From assembly GCF_006476045.1 (NCBI RefSeq), contig NZ_SRZY01000029.1, positions 62,001-126,000 of the forward strand: 64,000 nucleotides of DNA, given 5' to 3'. Under the pieces are notes generated by a model that saw only the letters and a list, made by a program, of their open reading frames with translations, did not search any database and was not told the origin of the DNA. Below, in pieces: positions 1-8,966 of the stretch. The stretch comes from Sphingobacterium lumbrici. GTDB lineage: Bacteria > Bacteroidota > Bacteroidia > Sphingobacteriales > Sphingobacteriaceae. The translations under genes and the position numbers were made by a program. Each line of letters starts with the position of its first letter. The first letter of the stretch is position 1.

Positions 1-1044
1 CAGCGTAGCGTTCGTAAATTGCCGACATGGGCTTTTTCCTCCCCTATTTATTATCCGGATAAGATCAATCTTGAACAATGTTCTTCTGAACATACTGCAC
101 TAGTAAAACAAACCCTAATAGCAAAAGGTACACGCGTTGTCGATATTACGGGCGGATTCGGAGTGGATAGCTGTTACATGGCGCAGGAAGCCCAAGTCGT
201 CATTCATTGTGAACTCAATGAAAACCTATCCGAAATTGTAAAGCAGAATGCGATAGAGCTTGGTGTTCCAAACCTGATATGCATTGCGACAGACGGTGTA
301 GCGTATATAAACCAACAGAAAGATGACACACTGGATTATATTTTCATCGATCCTTCCCGTCGGGTAAACCACGCAAAAGTTTTTTTATTAGAAGATTGTG
401 AACCTAATATTGTGGGGCTACAAGATCTATTCTTTCAAAAATCCTATACCATTATCAGCAAACTATCCCCTTTAATGGACATATCGGCTGCCCTACAAAA
501 ATTACGGCATATTAAGCGGGTATATGTAATTAGTGTAGATGGAGATTGTAAAGAACTATTATTCGTACAAGAGCGGAATTATGAAGGAGAAGCGGTTATT
601 TCGGCAATACGCATTTTTCAAGATCAGTTGCAGAGCCATTCATTTACGATGCAGGAAGAAAAAGTAACATTAATTCGTACCTCCGATCCCCTACACTATT
701 TGTACGACCCAGATGTATCCGTTACCAAAGCCGGCGCATTCAAAACCATAGCCAAACGCTTCGATCTATACAAATTACATCAACACACACATTTATATAC
801 TGCCAACGACAGGAAAGATCATTTTCCCGGACGTATATTCGAAGTCCAACAGGTATATTCTCTCTCCGATTTCAAGAAAGAAAATAAAATCTATCAAGCA
901 AATGTTGCTATAAAGAATTTCCCGGTCAAAGTAGTCGATATCCGCAAAAAATTTAAAATAAAAGACGGAGGTAAAGATTTCCTCTACTTTACAACGGATA
1001 TGACAGGTAATCATATTGTTATTCATGCACGCAGAGCACAATAA
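1..1044 (+). CDS. PG_1098-type class I SAM-dependent methyltransferase (5' partial)
   Basis: The frame is open from base 1, so the gene starts upstream; about 347 residues are visible and the TTG at 19 need not be the start. A SAM-binding Rossmann loop (VVDITGGFGVDS) lies near visible residue 46 and a motif-IV-like DPSRR near residue 117. The C-terminal third fits the ferredoxin-like plus THUMP-like domains of Bacteroidetes PG_1098 proteins. THUMP-type domains usually bind RNA, so tRNA or rRNA modification is likely by family, but the target base is unknown. A 143-bp gap separates it from the next gene. Confidence 0.8.
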   Translation, partial: QRSVRKLPTWAFSSPIYYPDKINLEQCSSEHTALVKQTLIAKGTRVVDITGGFGVDSCYMAQEAQVVIHCELNENLSEIVKQNAIELGVPNLICIATDGVAYINQQKDDTLDYIFIDPSRRVNHAKVFLLEDCEPNIVGLQDLFFQKSYTIISKLSPLMDISAALQKLRHIKRVYVISVDGDCKELLFVQERNYEGEAVISAIRIFQDQLQSHSFTMQEEKVTLIRTSDPLHYLYDPDVSVTKAGAFKTIAKRFDLYKLHQHTHLYTANDRKDHFPGRIFEVQQVYSLSDFKKENKIYQANVAIKNFPVKVVDIRKKFKIKDGGKDFLYFTTDMTGNHIVIHARRAQ

Positions 1045-1187
1045 AAGACAAAACCAGTCTTTATACATTCTATTCATATATTTAAAACACATTTTAAAGC
1101 ATACGTACATACGCTTTAAGGTCTGACTAAACAGCCCAAACAAAATACATTTGATTATTGTTATTAAGTAGCATTAGCACTTTATAT

Positions 1188-2168
1188 ATGATCAAAAATC
1201 AGACGAAGGAAGGGATACTATCCCTTATTGGAAATACGCCTTTAGTGCATCTGGAAAACATCTTTGCAGAATACAATTTTGAGTTTTATGGTAAAATGGA
1301 AATGCAAAACCCGGGAGGAAGTATCAAAGATAGAACGTCTTATCGAATTATTACGCATGCATTCCAAGAGGGAAAAATAGGAAGTGACACCGTTATTATT
1401 GAGTCTACCTCTGGCAATATGGGAATCGGTCTGGCACAGATATGTTTATTTTTTGGTCTGAAATTAATACTCGTTGTTGACCCTCATATCAATCCACAAG
1501 CAGCCAGACTATTAAAAACATACGGTGCCGAATTCGTCACCGTCACCGAACATGATGGTAAAGGAGGTTATCTGAATACACGATTGAAAAAAGTCCAAGA
1601 ATTATTAGCAAAGTATCCGGACTCTTTTAACCCCAATCAGTATCATAATCACGACAATCCCCTGGCTCATCGACATACCGTCAATGAAATTTACCAGTCC
1701 CTGGGTTATTTCCCCGACTATATACTCATTCCCACTAGCACCTGCGGCACACTGATGGGCTTCGCTAAAGAACTCCATCGTCAGAAGGCAAAAACCAGAG
1801 TTATAGCAGTCGATGCTGTCGGGTCGGTTATTTTTGACGACGATCCGCAGTTACGCCGTATTCCGGGCATAGGATCCAGCCAACATTCCAATTTTTTAGA
1901 TCAGAATTTAATTGACCAAGTAATACACATCCACGATGAGGAATGTATTACGGGATGCCATGAGCTTCTGCAAAAAGAAAGTATTTTAGCGGGAGGCTCG
2001 TCCGGAGCTGTAATCTCCGCTATTGAAAAGATAGCAAACAAAATTGAGCGAAAGGCCTCTGTAGTCGGTATATTCGCCGATAGAGGCGAAAGGTATTTGG
2101 ATACCATCTACAATAAGGAATGGATCAGCCGACATTTTCCGAATACCGTAAAAATAAAAAATGTATGA
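1188..2168 (+). CDS. SbnA/Y4xP-like PLP-dependent cysteine-synthase-family enzyme
   Basis: A 326-residue fold-type II PLP enzyme. The probable PLP lysine is K47 in NPGGSIKDR, the substrate/phosphate loop is STSGNMG at 73-79, and a glycine/serine-rich loop AGGSSGA lies near the C terminus. Among this superfamily it most resembles SbnA, which joins O-phosphoserine and glutamate on the way to 2,3-diaminopropionate, and rhizobial Y4xP; a plain cysteine synthase is less likely given its partners. The ATG at 1188 is chosen over the TTG at 1158 because it begins the conserved N terminus (GILSLIGNTPL). Its stop overlaps the next start as ATGA, implying translational coupling. The exact substrate is not determined. 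Confidence 0.82.
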   Translation: MIKNQTKEGILSLIGNTPLVHLENIFAEYNFEFYGKMEMQNPGGSIKDRTSYRIITHAFQEGKIGSDTVIIESTSGNMGIGLAQICLFFGLKLILVVDPHINPQAARLLKTYGAEFVTVTEHDGKGGYLNTRLKKVQELLAKYPDSFNPNQYHNHDNPLAHRHTVNEIYQSLGYFPDYILIPTSTCGTLMGFAKELHRQKAKTRVIAVDAVGSVIFDDDPQLRRIPGIGSSQHSNFLDQNLIDQVIHIHDEECITGCHELLQKESILAGGSSGAVISAIEKIANKIERKASVVGIFADRGERYLDTIYNKEWISRHFPNTVKIKNV

Positions 2169-3973
2169 TTTGGCAATCCAAACATATTACACAACACGGG
2201 TTAAAATCCAAAAAAATCATATTGGATCAAACCATCGAAATTAAGTACCTAAGCCCATCACCTGAAACAGAATATATCGCTATAATAGGTGGTGGTCCAA
2301 AAGGATTTTATGCCTTAGAAAGGCTTGTAACAGAACTAAAAGATGCCAAAAACGCTACAAATCTGGAGATTCATATTTTTAATACCAATTCCTTTTTTGC
2401 CTGTGGCCAAAACTATCACCCCGATCAACCCGACTACTTACTCATCAACTATGCGATCGGTAATATCGATGCGTGGGAAGCACCGCAGGCACTTCAAATC
2501 GTACCGCAGCGATTAAATTTAACAGAGTGGATCAAGCACCATAGACATCCGCACTGTCCGGAAGTCAATCCCAGGGACTTTGCCTCCAGAGAATTGGTTG
2601 GCTATTATTTAATGGACTGCTTTCAACATGTCCTGCAGGCTGTTCCGAAAAATGTTTCGATCCGTCTCATCAGCACGCAAGTCGAAGACATTAGAGAGTC
2701 GACCTCTACCTATATATTATATGCCCACGACCAACGATTACCTTTTGCATACGAATCTACCCTCCTAGTTACAGGAAATAGTTACCACAATTTCGATTTG
2801 GAAAACACACAGCAGTATACCCATATCACCCATTTCAATTCCGCCTACCCTATCCGACACCTGGATCTTATACCTGATCAGGCAGACGTCGCAATACAGG
2901 GATACGGACTTACTTTTACGGACGTTGCCCTACACCTTACCGAAGGCCGTGGCGGAAGATTCGAATATCAGCACAATGAACTGATCTATATTCCATCAGG
3001 AAGAGAACCTATACTTTATCCCTATTCCCGTAGCAATTTAATGATGATACCACGGAGCGGAATGCTACCCGAAGAAAAATATGAACTGCTATTTTTCACA
3101 GACCATTATATAGACAGCGTACAAATGCGCAACCGAGAAAATAAGATATCCTTTAAGAAAGATATCGTACCGATCCTAAAGAAAGAAATTCAATATGCCT
3201 ACAACAGACTGGCGTGTGAGGATGATAGCCTAACGGAATTGGAAGTAATCGACAAACTTTTCTTTCCCAACAAAGATCTCGATAGTCAGCAGCTTGAGAA
3301 CTACCATCAGTACATGCTGGAAATCACACAATATATCCAGGACGAAGCTGCAAAAGGAATTTCGAAAAGCCCATTCATGCTTGCAGTACACGCCTGCAGG
3401 GCATGTCTGCTTCAAATGGCAAAAGTGTACAACTTCTGTGGCTTGGATGGAAAATCGCACAAATATTTTGACAGAAAATGGTCTGGTAACATGAATAGGC
3501 TAAGTTTCGGACCTCCAACCGAGAATAGCAAGAAGATCCATGCATTGCTGAAAGCGGGGTACATACAAGCCAAGTACGGCAAGCTACCGGCGTTCCGGTT
3601 CAATTCCAATGGTCTGGAACTCTTCAATGATTATTACACCAAGACATTTCAATACCATATTGACGGCCGGATTGCCAAACCGAATTTAGCAGCGGCTAAT
3701 CACCATCTGTACGGCAATCTGTTTAAAAGTGGAATGGTACAAGAGCTCATCAACGATGCATATCACACCGGATCAATAGCGATCCATCCCGATGGAACGC
3801 TAATCGGAAAAGAAAATTCAATGCTATATGTCTATGGTACGCCTACCGAAGGTAATGTGCTGGATAATGACACCCTTTCCCGAAAATCATATAATTTCGG
3901 AAATATCTGGGCGCATAAGACCGCTAGTTTAGTAACCACGAAGCACAAGAAAGAATATGAGTACAGCCTATAA
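2165..3973 (+). CDS. FAD/NAD(P)-binding protein of the PLP-enzyme cassette
   Basis: A 602-residue protein with an N-terminal dinucleotide-binding motif (IAIIGGGPKG, about residues 38-47) typical of the FAD_NAD_binding (PF13454-like) family. The ATG at 2165 overlaps the upstream TGA by four bases and is preferred to the ORF-extending ATG at 2120. The 3' end overlaps the decarboxylase by 17 bp. It probably performs the redox step between the SbnA-like synthase and the decarboxylase, perhaps replacing the SbnB dehydrogenase used in staphyloferrin B biosynthesis; that role is inferred from gene order only. N-hydroxylation is an alternative. Confidence 0.72.
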   Translation: MIWQSKHITQHGLKSKKIILDQTIEIKYLSPSPETEYIAIIGGGPKGFYALERLVTELKDAKNATNLEIHIFNTNSFFACGQNYHPDQPDYLLINYAIGNIDAWEAPQALQIVPQRLNLTEWIKHHRHPHCPEVNPRDFASRELVGYYLMDCFQHVLQAVPKNVSIRLISTQVEDIRESTSTYILYAHDQRLPFAYESTLLVTGNSYHNFDLENTQQYTHITHFNSAYPIRHLDLIPDQADVAIQGYGLTFTDVALHLTEGRGGRFEYQHNELIYIPSGREPILYPYSRSNLMMIPRSGMLPEEKYELLFFTDHYIDSVQMRNRENKISFKKDIVPILKKEIQYAYNRLACEDDSLTELEVIDKLFFPNKDLDSQQLENYHQYMLEITQYIQDEAAKGISKSPFMLAVHACRACLLQMAKVYNFCGLDGKSHKYFDRKWSGNMNRLSFGPPTENSKKIHALLKAGYIQAKYGKLPAFRFNSNGLELFNDYYTKTFQYHIDGRIAKPNLAAANHHLYGNLFKSGMVQELINDAYHTGSIAIHPDGTLIGKENSMLYVYGTPTEGNVLDNDTLSRKSYNFGNIWAHKTASLVTTKHKKEYEYSL

Positions 3974-5363
3974 GCATACACCTTTAACCCCTATAATAGT
4001 ACCATGGGTGAATGAGATCATACGCAATAAACAATTAATACAAGAGGCGATAGAACAGCATCACTCCCCTATTAATATTCATCATCTGCGCAGTTTTGAA
4101 GAAAATATAACAGCCTTTAAAGCCGTATTTCAAAAATACGAACTCAAACACCAGGTATTTTTTGCACGCAAAGCGAATAAAGCTATTTCCTTTGTAAAAT
4201 CCGCTAAAGAAATAGGTGCCGGAGTAGATACCGCAAGTTTTCGCGAACTAGATCAGGCGTTAAAAGAAGGTATCCCGCCCCACCATATCGTACTCACGGC
4301 AGCCGTTAAGAACAACAGGCTTATTGAATTAGCCATTAAAAATCAAATCCCTATCACGATAGATAATATAGATGAATGCAATCTCATTCATGAGATCTGT
4401 GAGGAACTCGATACGCAAACTCCTATCATAGTCCGAGTAAGCGGATTTGATTTTATGGGTCAAAAAATGCCGAGCAGATTCGGATTTGATATCGATCTGG
4501 CAAAGGAATTAATCAGTCAGACTTTGCCTTCGAGATACCCCCGATTCAACTATCTCGGTCTTCATTTTCATTTGAACGGCTATTCCATTCCGCAGCGTGG
4601 AGAAGCGTTATTGCAATGCATCGCATTAAGCGACCTCCTGCGTGCTCAACGTATTGAAACGCAGATCATCGATATTGGTGGCGGGTATCTGATCAATTAC
4701 TTATCCTCCCGACAAGAATGGGACTCCTTTTTAGCAGAACTAAAATCGGCTGTGCTGTATCAACGTACCCCCATTACGTACGACCGGGATCCGCTGGGAA
4801 TGACTATTTTGGACGGCCGTATTTACGGAGAACCTGCTGTATACCCCTATTACAATGAAGTGAATAAAGCTCAATTTCTGGAAGAGATCTTAATCTATAA
4901 AAATAAAGACGGGGTTCCTATCCATGAACTTATTCACGATCGTGAAATCGAACTTCGAATAGAACCCGGTCGCAGTACGCTCGACCAAGCCGGTATTACC
5001 GTTGCAAAGGTAGCTTTTCGAAAACCGGACACCAATGGCGAACTGTTGATTGGATTGGAAATGAACCGTACACAATTACGGAGTTCAAGTGCAGATTTCT
5101 TATTGGATCCCATTCACCTTCCGACAACAGAAGGCAGTGAGGAGGAATATTATGGATATTTAGTTGGGGCTTACTGCTTAGAACAGGAATTTATCCTGAA
5201 ACGGAAGATCAAATTTAACACCTTTCCTCAAATCGGGGATCTCATTGTATTTGTCAATACTGCTGGTTATATGATGCATTTTTACGAATCTGAAGCACAT
5301 CTCTTTGAACTAGCGAAAAACCTGATTTACAACCAAGACTTACAACAACTTATTGAAGATTAG
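3957..5363 (+). CDS. Y4yA/SbnH-like PLP-dependent decarboxylase (alanine-racemase fold)
   Basis: A 468-residue fold-type III PLP enzyme of the diaminopimelate/ornithine decarboxylase group. Visible landmarks in order are FFARKANK (probable PLP lysine K72), HFHLNGYS, DIGGGY, EPGRS (phosphate binding) and AYCLEQE, which corresponds to the Cys-containing active-site loop of DAP decarboxylase. It is somewhat longer than lysA products and, with its partners, fits the Y4yA family and staphyloferrin SbnH better than lysine biosynthesis. It overlaps the FAD gene, so all three are co-translated. Its last codons form one arm of a palindromic terminator. Confidence 0.8.
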   Translation: MSTAYKHTPLTPIIVPWVNEIIRNKQLIQEAIEQHHSPINIHHLRSFEENITAFKAVFQKYELKHQVFFARKANKAISFVKSAKEIGAGVDTASFRELDQALKEGIPPHHIVLTAAVKNNRLIELAIKNQIPITIDNIDECNLIHEICEELDTQTPIIVRVSGFDFMGQKMPSRFGFDIDLAKELISQTLPSRYPRFNYLGLHFHLNGYSIPQRGEALLQCIALSDLLRAQRIETQIIDIGGGYLINYLSSRQEWDSFLAELKSAVLYQRTPITYDRDPLGMTILDGRIYGEPAVYPYYNEVNKAQFLEEILIYKNKDGVPIHELIHDREIELRIEPGRSTLDQAGITVAKVAFRKPDTNGELLIGLEMNRTQLRSSSADFLLDPIHLPTTEGSEEEYYGYLVGAYCLEQEFILKRKIKFNTFPQIGDLIVFVNTAGYMMHFYESEAHLFELAKNLIYNQDLQQLIED

Positions 5364-5382
5364 CAAAAGTTAATCTTCAATA
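5351..5382. terminator. Palindromic bidirectional terminator inside two gene ends
   Basis: Arms 5351-5362 and 5371-5382 are perfectly complementary (12 bp) around an 8-nt loop. The hairpin includes the stop codons of the two convergent genes, so both proteins end in Ile-Glu-Asp. It probably ends transcription from both sides. Confidence 0.6.
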
Positions 5383-6449
5383 TTGAGCAAGCTATGTTGG
5401 CTGGCTGTAAATAGATTTCGAAACACGATATTTAATTCATTTTCACGCTGCGCGGCATGAATCCCCGCCATTGGATACAATTCTACCACACTGCATTTTA
5501 TCTCCTTTACGATAGTATATGCCTGTAAATGAATTTTTTGAAAGATAGTATCATTAGAGGGCTGTCCGACCTTAAAATTTTCCCAGGATGCTGCGCTATA
5601 TTCATATATTGTCTGTATTTCCTGTTCTAAATATGTCCTTTTACGGTCTACGAGCTTAAAGCGGTCCTTAGCATACTTATCTGCCCAGGCCTCATTTTTT
5701 GATTTTTCAAAAAAGTATTTTTCTACTAAATCCAAAAATCTACGGTACATACCCATGTAATTTGCCAATAACGTAATCTCCGCAAAAGGCAAAAAAGGAT
5801 AGGCAAACAAAGGGCTGGATGAAAAACGATGCTCGGGAGAGATGGTAAAGGAGTTTGATGGAGAAACCGATAATTTATCGATGGAAAAGCTATGGCTAGC
5901 TGTACATTCGAGCCCCATGGTATCCCAGTCGTAGTGGATCAATACATTATCCCGATCCACAAAGAACGAACGCACAACAGGATTACGCTCTTCATCAAGC
6001 AATGGTACACCATTTTTATGAATAAAACAATTCAAGGTAAAATGGGTAAGATGCGGTGCGCCAGTAGCATATTGCCATTGTCCACTTATTTCATACAGCC
6101 CATCCACGAGATTAGCTACTCCACCTACCCTTCCGCTGCCGCCCCAGCATACCTTCCGCTGCGAAAATATAGCTTTGGCGCTATCCGGTTGCAGGTAACC
6201 GGCAAACATATTCGCTCCGGAACACAGTGTAACCGTCCATCCTAGTCCTCCATCCAGATAAGCCAATTCTTCCAGCAACGTAAAACCTTCGGTGAGACTG
6301 AGCTCTAATCCACCGTAATTGCGCGGCACCCATATATTAAACCAATTCTGTTCATATATCATTTCCAACTGCTCAGCGACTAATCTTTTATGTTGTATGG
6401 ACTGCGCTTGATAATCTTGTATCAGCGCCTTGTTTTTAGCGGATATCAT
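5370..6449 (-). CDS. Acyl-CoA-dehydrogenase-like flavoprotein in a TPP-riboswitch operon
   Basis: A 359-residue member of the acyl-CoA dehydrogenase superfamily. The N-terminal helical part carries the family-type segment VPRNYGGLELS, a middle beta region follows, and the C terminus is helical. It is slightly shorter than typical acyl-CoA dehydrogenases (about 380 residues), and I cannot place the catalytic glutamate, so it could belong to the flavin-monooxygenase-like branch (HpaB/DszC fold). It starts 6 bp after the PnuC-family gene stop, so it should be co-transcribed from the thiamine-controlled promoter. This suggests a role in thiamine or thiamine-fragment metabolism rather than fatty-acid oxidation, but only by context. 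Confidence 0.72.
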   Translation of the reverse strand: MISAKNKALIQDYQAQSIQHKRLVAEQLEMIYEQNWFNIWVPRNYGGLELSLTEGFTLLEELAYLDGGLGWTVTLCSGANMFAGYLQPDSAKAIFSQRKVCWGGSGRVGGVANLVDGLYEISGQWQYATGAPHLTHFTLNCFIHKNGVPLLDEERNPVVRSFFVDRDNVLIHYDWDTMGLECTASHSFSIDKLSVSPSNSFTISPEHRFSSSPLFAYPFLPFAEITLLANYMGMYRRFLDLVEKYFFEKSKNEAWADKYAKDRFKLVDRKRTYLEQEIQTIYEYSAASWENFKVGQPSNDTIFQKIHLQAYTIVKEIKCSVVELYPMAGIHAAQRENELNIVFRNLFTASQHSLLNIED

Positions 6450-6455
6450 AGCAAA

Positions 6456-7061
6456 TTAATTAAGTTGAAGGCGCATGATCTTTTTCCATTTTAGAAAGCC
6501 AAATATGGCTACGATGAATAAAAATGAAGTAAGTGCAGCAAAAAGATAAAGATCCTTGTGGATCAAAAGAGGAACAGCAAAGAAATTACTGATATTTAGC
6601 AATATCCAATTCTCAATTTTCCGTTTGGCTAATAACCACATCCCTGCCCATGCAGCAGAAGTTACCCATGCATCCCACATAGGTACGTCAGAATCTGTAA
6701 TTCCTTTTAAAATAAAATAGAAAAGAAAAAATCCACCGAACACAATGACACCTACTACCTGCCATTCTTTTTTACTGCAACTGCTGATCGGTCGGTCTTT
6801 GGCCACCTTGTTAGTCGTCCAGTACCACCAACCGTATATACTCATGATTAGGTAATACATATTAAGTGCAATTTCTGCATACAATTTTGCTCCAAACAAG
6901 ACATACATACTCAATGTAATGGAGAGTATCCCAAAAAAATAATTTGATACTTTGTTGTTTTTGGACAGCAGTACCTGGATGATTCCAAATATAACAGATA
7001 ATCTTTCCAACCAGGAAGTTTGCTGGAAAGCGGTAACGATATGTTCAATTATTATGTCCAT
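6456..7061 (-). CDS. pnuT: PnuC-family transporter, probable thiamine transporter PnuT
   Basis: A 201-residue multi-pass inner-membrane protein with the PnuC layout of about seven hydrophobic segments and the aromatic run YGWWYW. PnuC members import nicotinamide riboside; the PnuT subgroup, common in Bacteroidetes, imports thiamine and is marked by TPP control. A TPP riboswitch lies directly upstream on the same strand, which is the main reason for choosing PnuT. The usual thiamine pyrophosphokinase partner is not adjacent; instead an acyl-CoA-dehydrogenase-like gene follows at 6 bp. Confidence 0.82.
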   Translation of the reverse strand: MDIIIEHIVTAFQQTSWLERLSVIFGIIQVLLSKNNKVSNYFFGILSITLSMYVLFGAKLYAEIALNMYYLIMSIYGWWYWTTNKVAKDRPISSCSKKEWQVVGVIVFGGFFLFYFILKGITDSDVPMWDAWVTSAAWAGMWLLAKRKIENWILLNISNFFAVPLLIHKDLYLFAALTSFLFIVAIFGFLKWKKIMRLQLN

Positions 7062-7118
7062 TGAAGTGAGTTGAAGATAACTACACTTACGGAACTGCCT
7101 TAAGACATGATTTAGAAA

Positions 7119-7220
7119 TTAATCCCTACGCCGGCATTATCCGGATCAGGTTCCTACCTGTTACAGGTATTGGGTATAATCTCAGCCTTTTAATAGAGTC
7201 ATCTCTATTCTTAGCACCCC
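7119..7220 (-). promoter_or_regulatory. TPP (THI-box) riboswitch
   Basis: Read on the minus strand, the segment contains in order GGGGTGC, GGCTGAGATTATACCC, AGGAACCTGATCCGG and TAATGCCGGCGTAGGGA. These match the conserved THI-box blocks (CUGAGA, ACCC, GAACCUGAUC, ACCGGCGNAGGGA) with the expected order and spacing. It ends about 57 bases before the PnuT-like start and should reduce expression of pnuT and the following flavoprotein when thiamine pyrophosphate is abundant. Confidence 0.95.
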
Positions 7221-7235
7221 ATAAGTTTGTTTAAC

Positions 7236-8729
7236 TTATTTTAGTTTTAATACGGTATGCGTTTTTTCCCGTGTGTATGCACACAACTGTGGGTCATCGT
7301 TTAATGACTTTCCCCATGAAGGGATCATTTCCCTTAATTTCTTACGGTATTCATCTGATTTTGCCCGCTCCGGAAAACATTTTTTCAATAGCTGTATCAT
7401 AATAGCTACCGAAGTCGAAGCACCCGGCGAGGCGCCCAATAGTGCCGCAATGGAACCATCCGCACTGGATACCACTTCCGTACCGAATTCTAATATTCCA
7501 CCATGCTTAGGGTCTTTTTTAATTACCTGCACCCGTTGTCCCGCCTTTTCAATCGCCCAGTCTTCCAATTTGGCCGTCGGCATAAATTGTTTCAGCGAAT
7601 CCAATTTATCCTTCGGTTTCTTCATTACTTCAGTAATTAAATACTTCGTTAATGGCAGATTATCCAATCCCGCAGAAAGCATAGGTTTGATATTCGACAA
7701 TTTAATGGAGGCAGGTAGATCGAAATACGAACCTTTTTTCAAAAATTTGGTTGAAAATCCCGCATAAGGGCCAAACAGCAAAGCTTGTTTCCCATCGATA
7801 TAACGGGTATCCAAATGTGGAACCGACATAGGAGGAGCACCAACAGAAGCTTTACCATATACTTTGGCGTAATGCTGATTGATTATTTCTTCATTCGTAC
7901 AACGCAACCATTGACCACCTACCGGAAAACCACCATATCCCTTTGCTTCGGGGATGCCGGATTTTTCCAACAACAATAAAGAATGACCTCCTGCACCGAT
8001 AAAGACAAATTTGGCGATAATCTCACGCTTCTCACCTGTTTTTAAATCTTTAACCTCTACCTCCCAACGTCCATCGTCCTCACGTTCTATATCTTTTACC
8101 TCCTGATTCAAAGAAAGTTTAATATTACCCTTTTTATCGAGGTGGTTTATTAAATCTTGGGTTAGCACACCAAAGTTAACGTCTGTACCAATCTCCATTT
8201 TAGTAGCAGCGATAGGCTCATTCGGATCACGGCCTTCCATCATCAGTGGAATCCATTCCTTCAGAAGCGACTTTTCCTCTGTATATTCCATTCCCTTGAA
8301 CAAATTTTCCTTCGTCAACATTTCAAAACGGTTTTTTAGGAAATTTACATCTTTCTCTCCAAATACCGCACTCAGATGAGGCACCTGACGTATAAACTGT
8401 TCAGGATTGGCAATTACACCTTTTTCAACTAAATAAGACCAGAATTGTTTTGATACCTCAAACTGCTCTGCTATTTTAATCGCTTTGTCGATTTTTACAG
8501 AACCATCGGGTTGTTCGGGCGTATAATTCAATTCACATAGGGCAGAGTGACCTGTTCCGGCATTATTCCATGCATCCGAACTTTCTGCAGCAACAACATC
8601 CAAACGCTCTAATATCTCAATATTGATATCGGGATTTAATTCATTAATAAGTGTACCTAATGTAGCACTCATTATACCACCACCAATAAGAACTACGTCG
8701 ACTTCAGTTTTTTGTTTTTTCTTGCCCAT
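7236..8729 (-). CDS. mqo: Malate:quinone oxidoreductase
   Basis: A 497-residue FAD protein with an N-terminal dinucleotide fold (VVLIGGGIMSATLG) and the Mqo-type stretches EILERLDVVAAESSDAWNN and FVFIGAGGHSLLLLEKSGI. Length matches the Mqo family. It oxidises malate to oxaloacetate and passes electrons to menaquinone at the inner face of the membrane, serving the TCA cycle without NADH. It is monocistronic; its stop lies 15 bp upstream of the TPP riboswitch of the next unit. A TAATTTTG-type -7 box lies 18 bp before the start. Confidence 0.95.
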   Translation of the reverse strand: MGKKKQKTEVDVVLIGGGIMSATLGTLINELNPDINIEILERLDVVAAESSDAWNNAGTGHSALCELNYTPEQPDGSVKIDKAIKIAEQFEVSKQFWSYLVEKGVIANPEQFIRQVPHLSAVFGEKDVNFLKNRFEMLTKENLFKGMEYTEEKSLLKEWIPLMMEGRDPNEPIAATKMEIGTDVNFGVLTQDLINHLDKKGNIKLSLNQEVKDIEREDDGRWEVEVKDLKTGEKREIIAKFVFIGAGGHSLLLLEKSGIPEAKGYGGFPVGGQWLRCTNEEIINQHYAKVYGKASVGAPPMSVPHLDTRYIDGKQALLFGPYAGFSTKFLKKGSYFDLPASIKLSNIKPMLSAGLDNLPLTKYLITEVMKKPKDKLDSLKQFMPTAKLEDWAIEKAGQRVQVIKKDPKHGGILEFGTEVVSSADGSIAALLGASPGASTSVAIMIQLLKKCFPERAKSDEYRKKLREMIPSWGKSLNDDPQLCAYTREKTHTVLKLK

Positions 8730-8746
8730 GTTTATTTAATTGGATG

Positions 8747-8754
8747 CAAAATTA
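8747..8754 (-). promoter_or_regulatory. Candidate -7 box for mqo
   Basis: Minus-strand TAATTTTG matches the Bacteroidetes TAnnTTTG element 18 bp upstream of the mqo ATG. No clear -33 TTG was found. Confidence 0.45.
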
Positions 8755-8923
8755 ACATTCAGAATTGGTTATTTCGAATCGTTTTGTCAAAATTCTTTCA
8801 TTTCCCTAATGAAATTGTAAAAAGACATAATTTCCATTACATTTTTAGAAAACATCATACACTTCTACATCAATGTCGGCTATATTAATAAAAGTTTATT
8901 TTTGGATTATAAGCAGAATTTAA

Positions 8924-8931
8924 CACTTTTG
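8924..8931 (+). promoter_or_regulatory. Candidate -7 box for fabG
   Basis: CACTTTTG matches seven of eight positions of TAnnTTTG, with a TTTG at 8901-8904 about 19 bp upstream as a possible -33 element. Transcription would start near 8938, favouring the ATG at 8967. Confidence 0.45.
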
Positions 8932-8966
8932 TGGTGAGGATGAATAACAATAATAATAACATACAC

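Noticed and set aside
793-1143. Minus-strand 116-codon ORF rich in Cys and Met
   Set aside because: Lies mostly antisense to the conserved methyltransferase C terminus and has no family signal.
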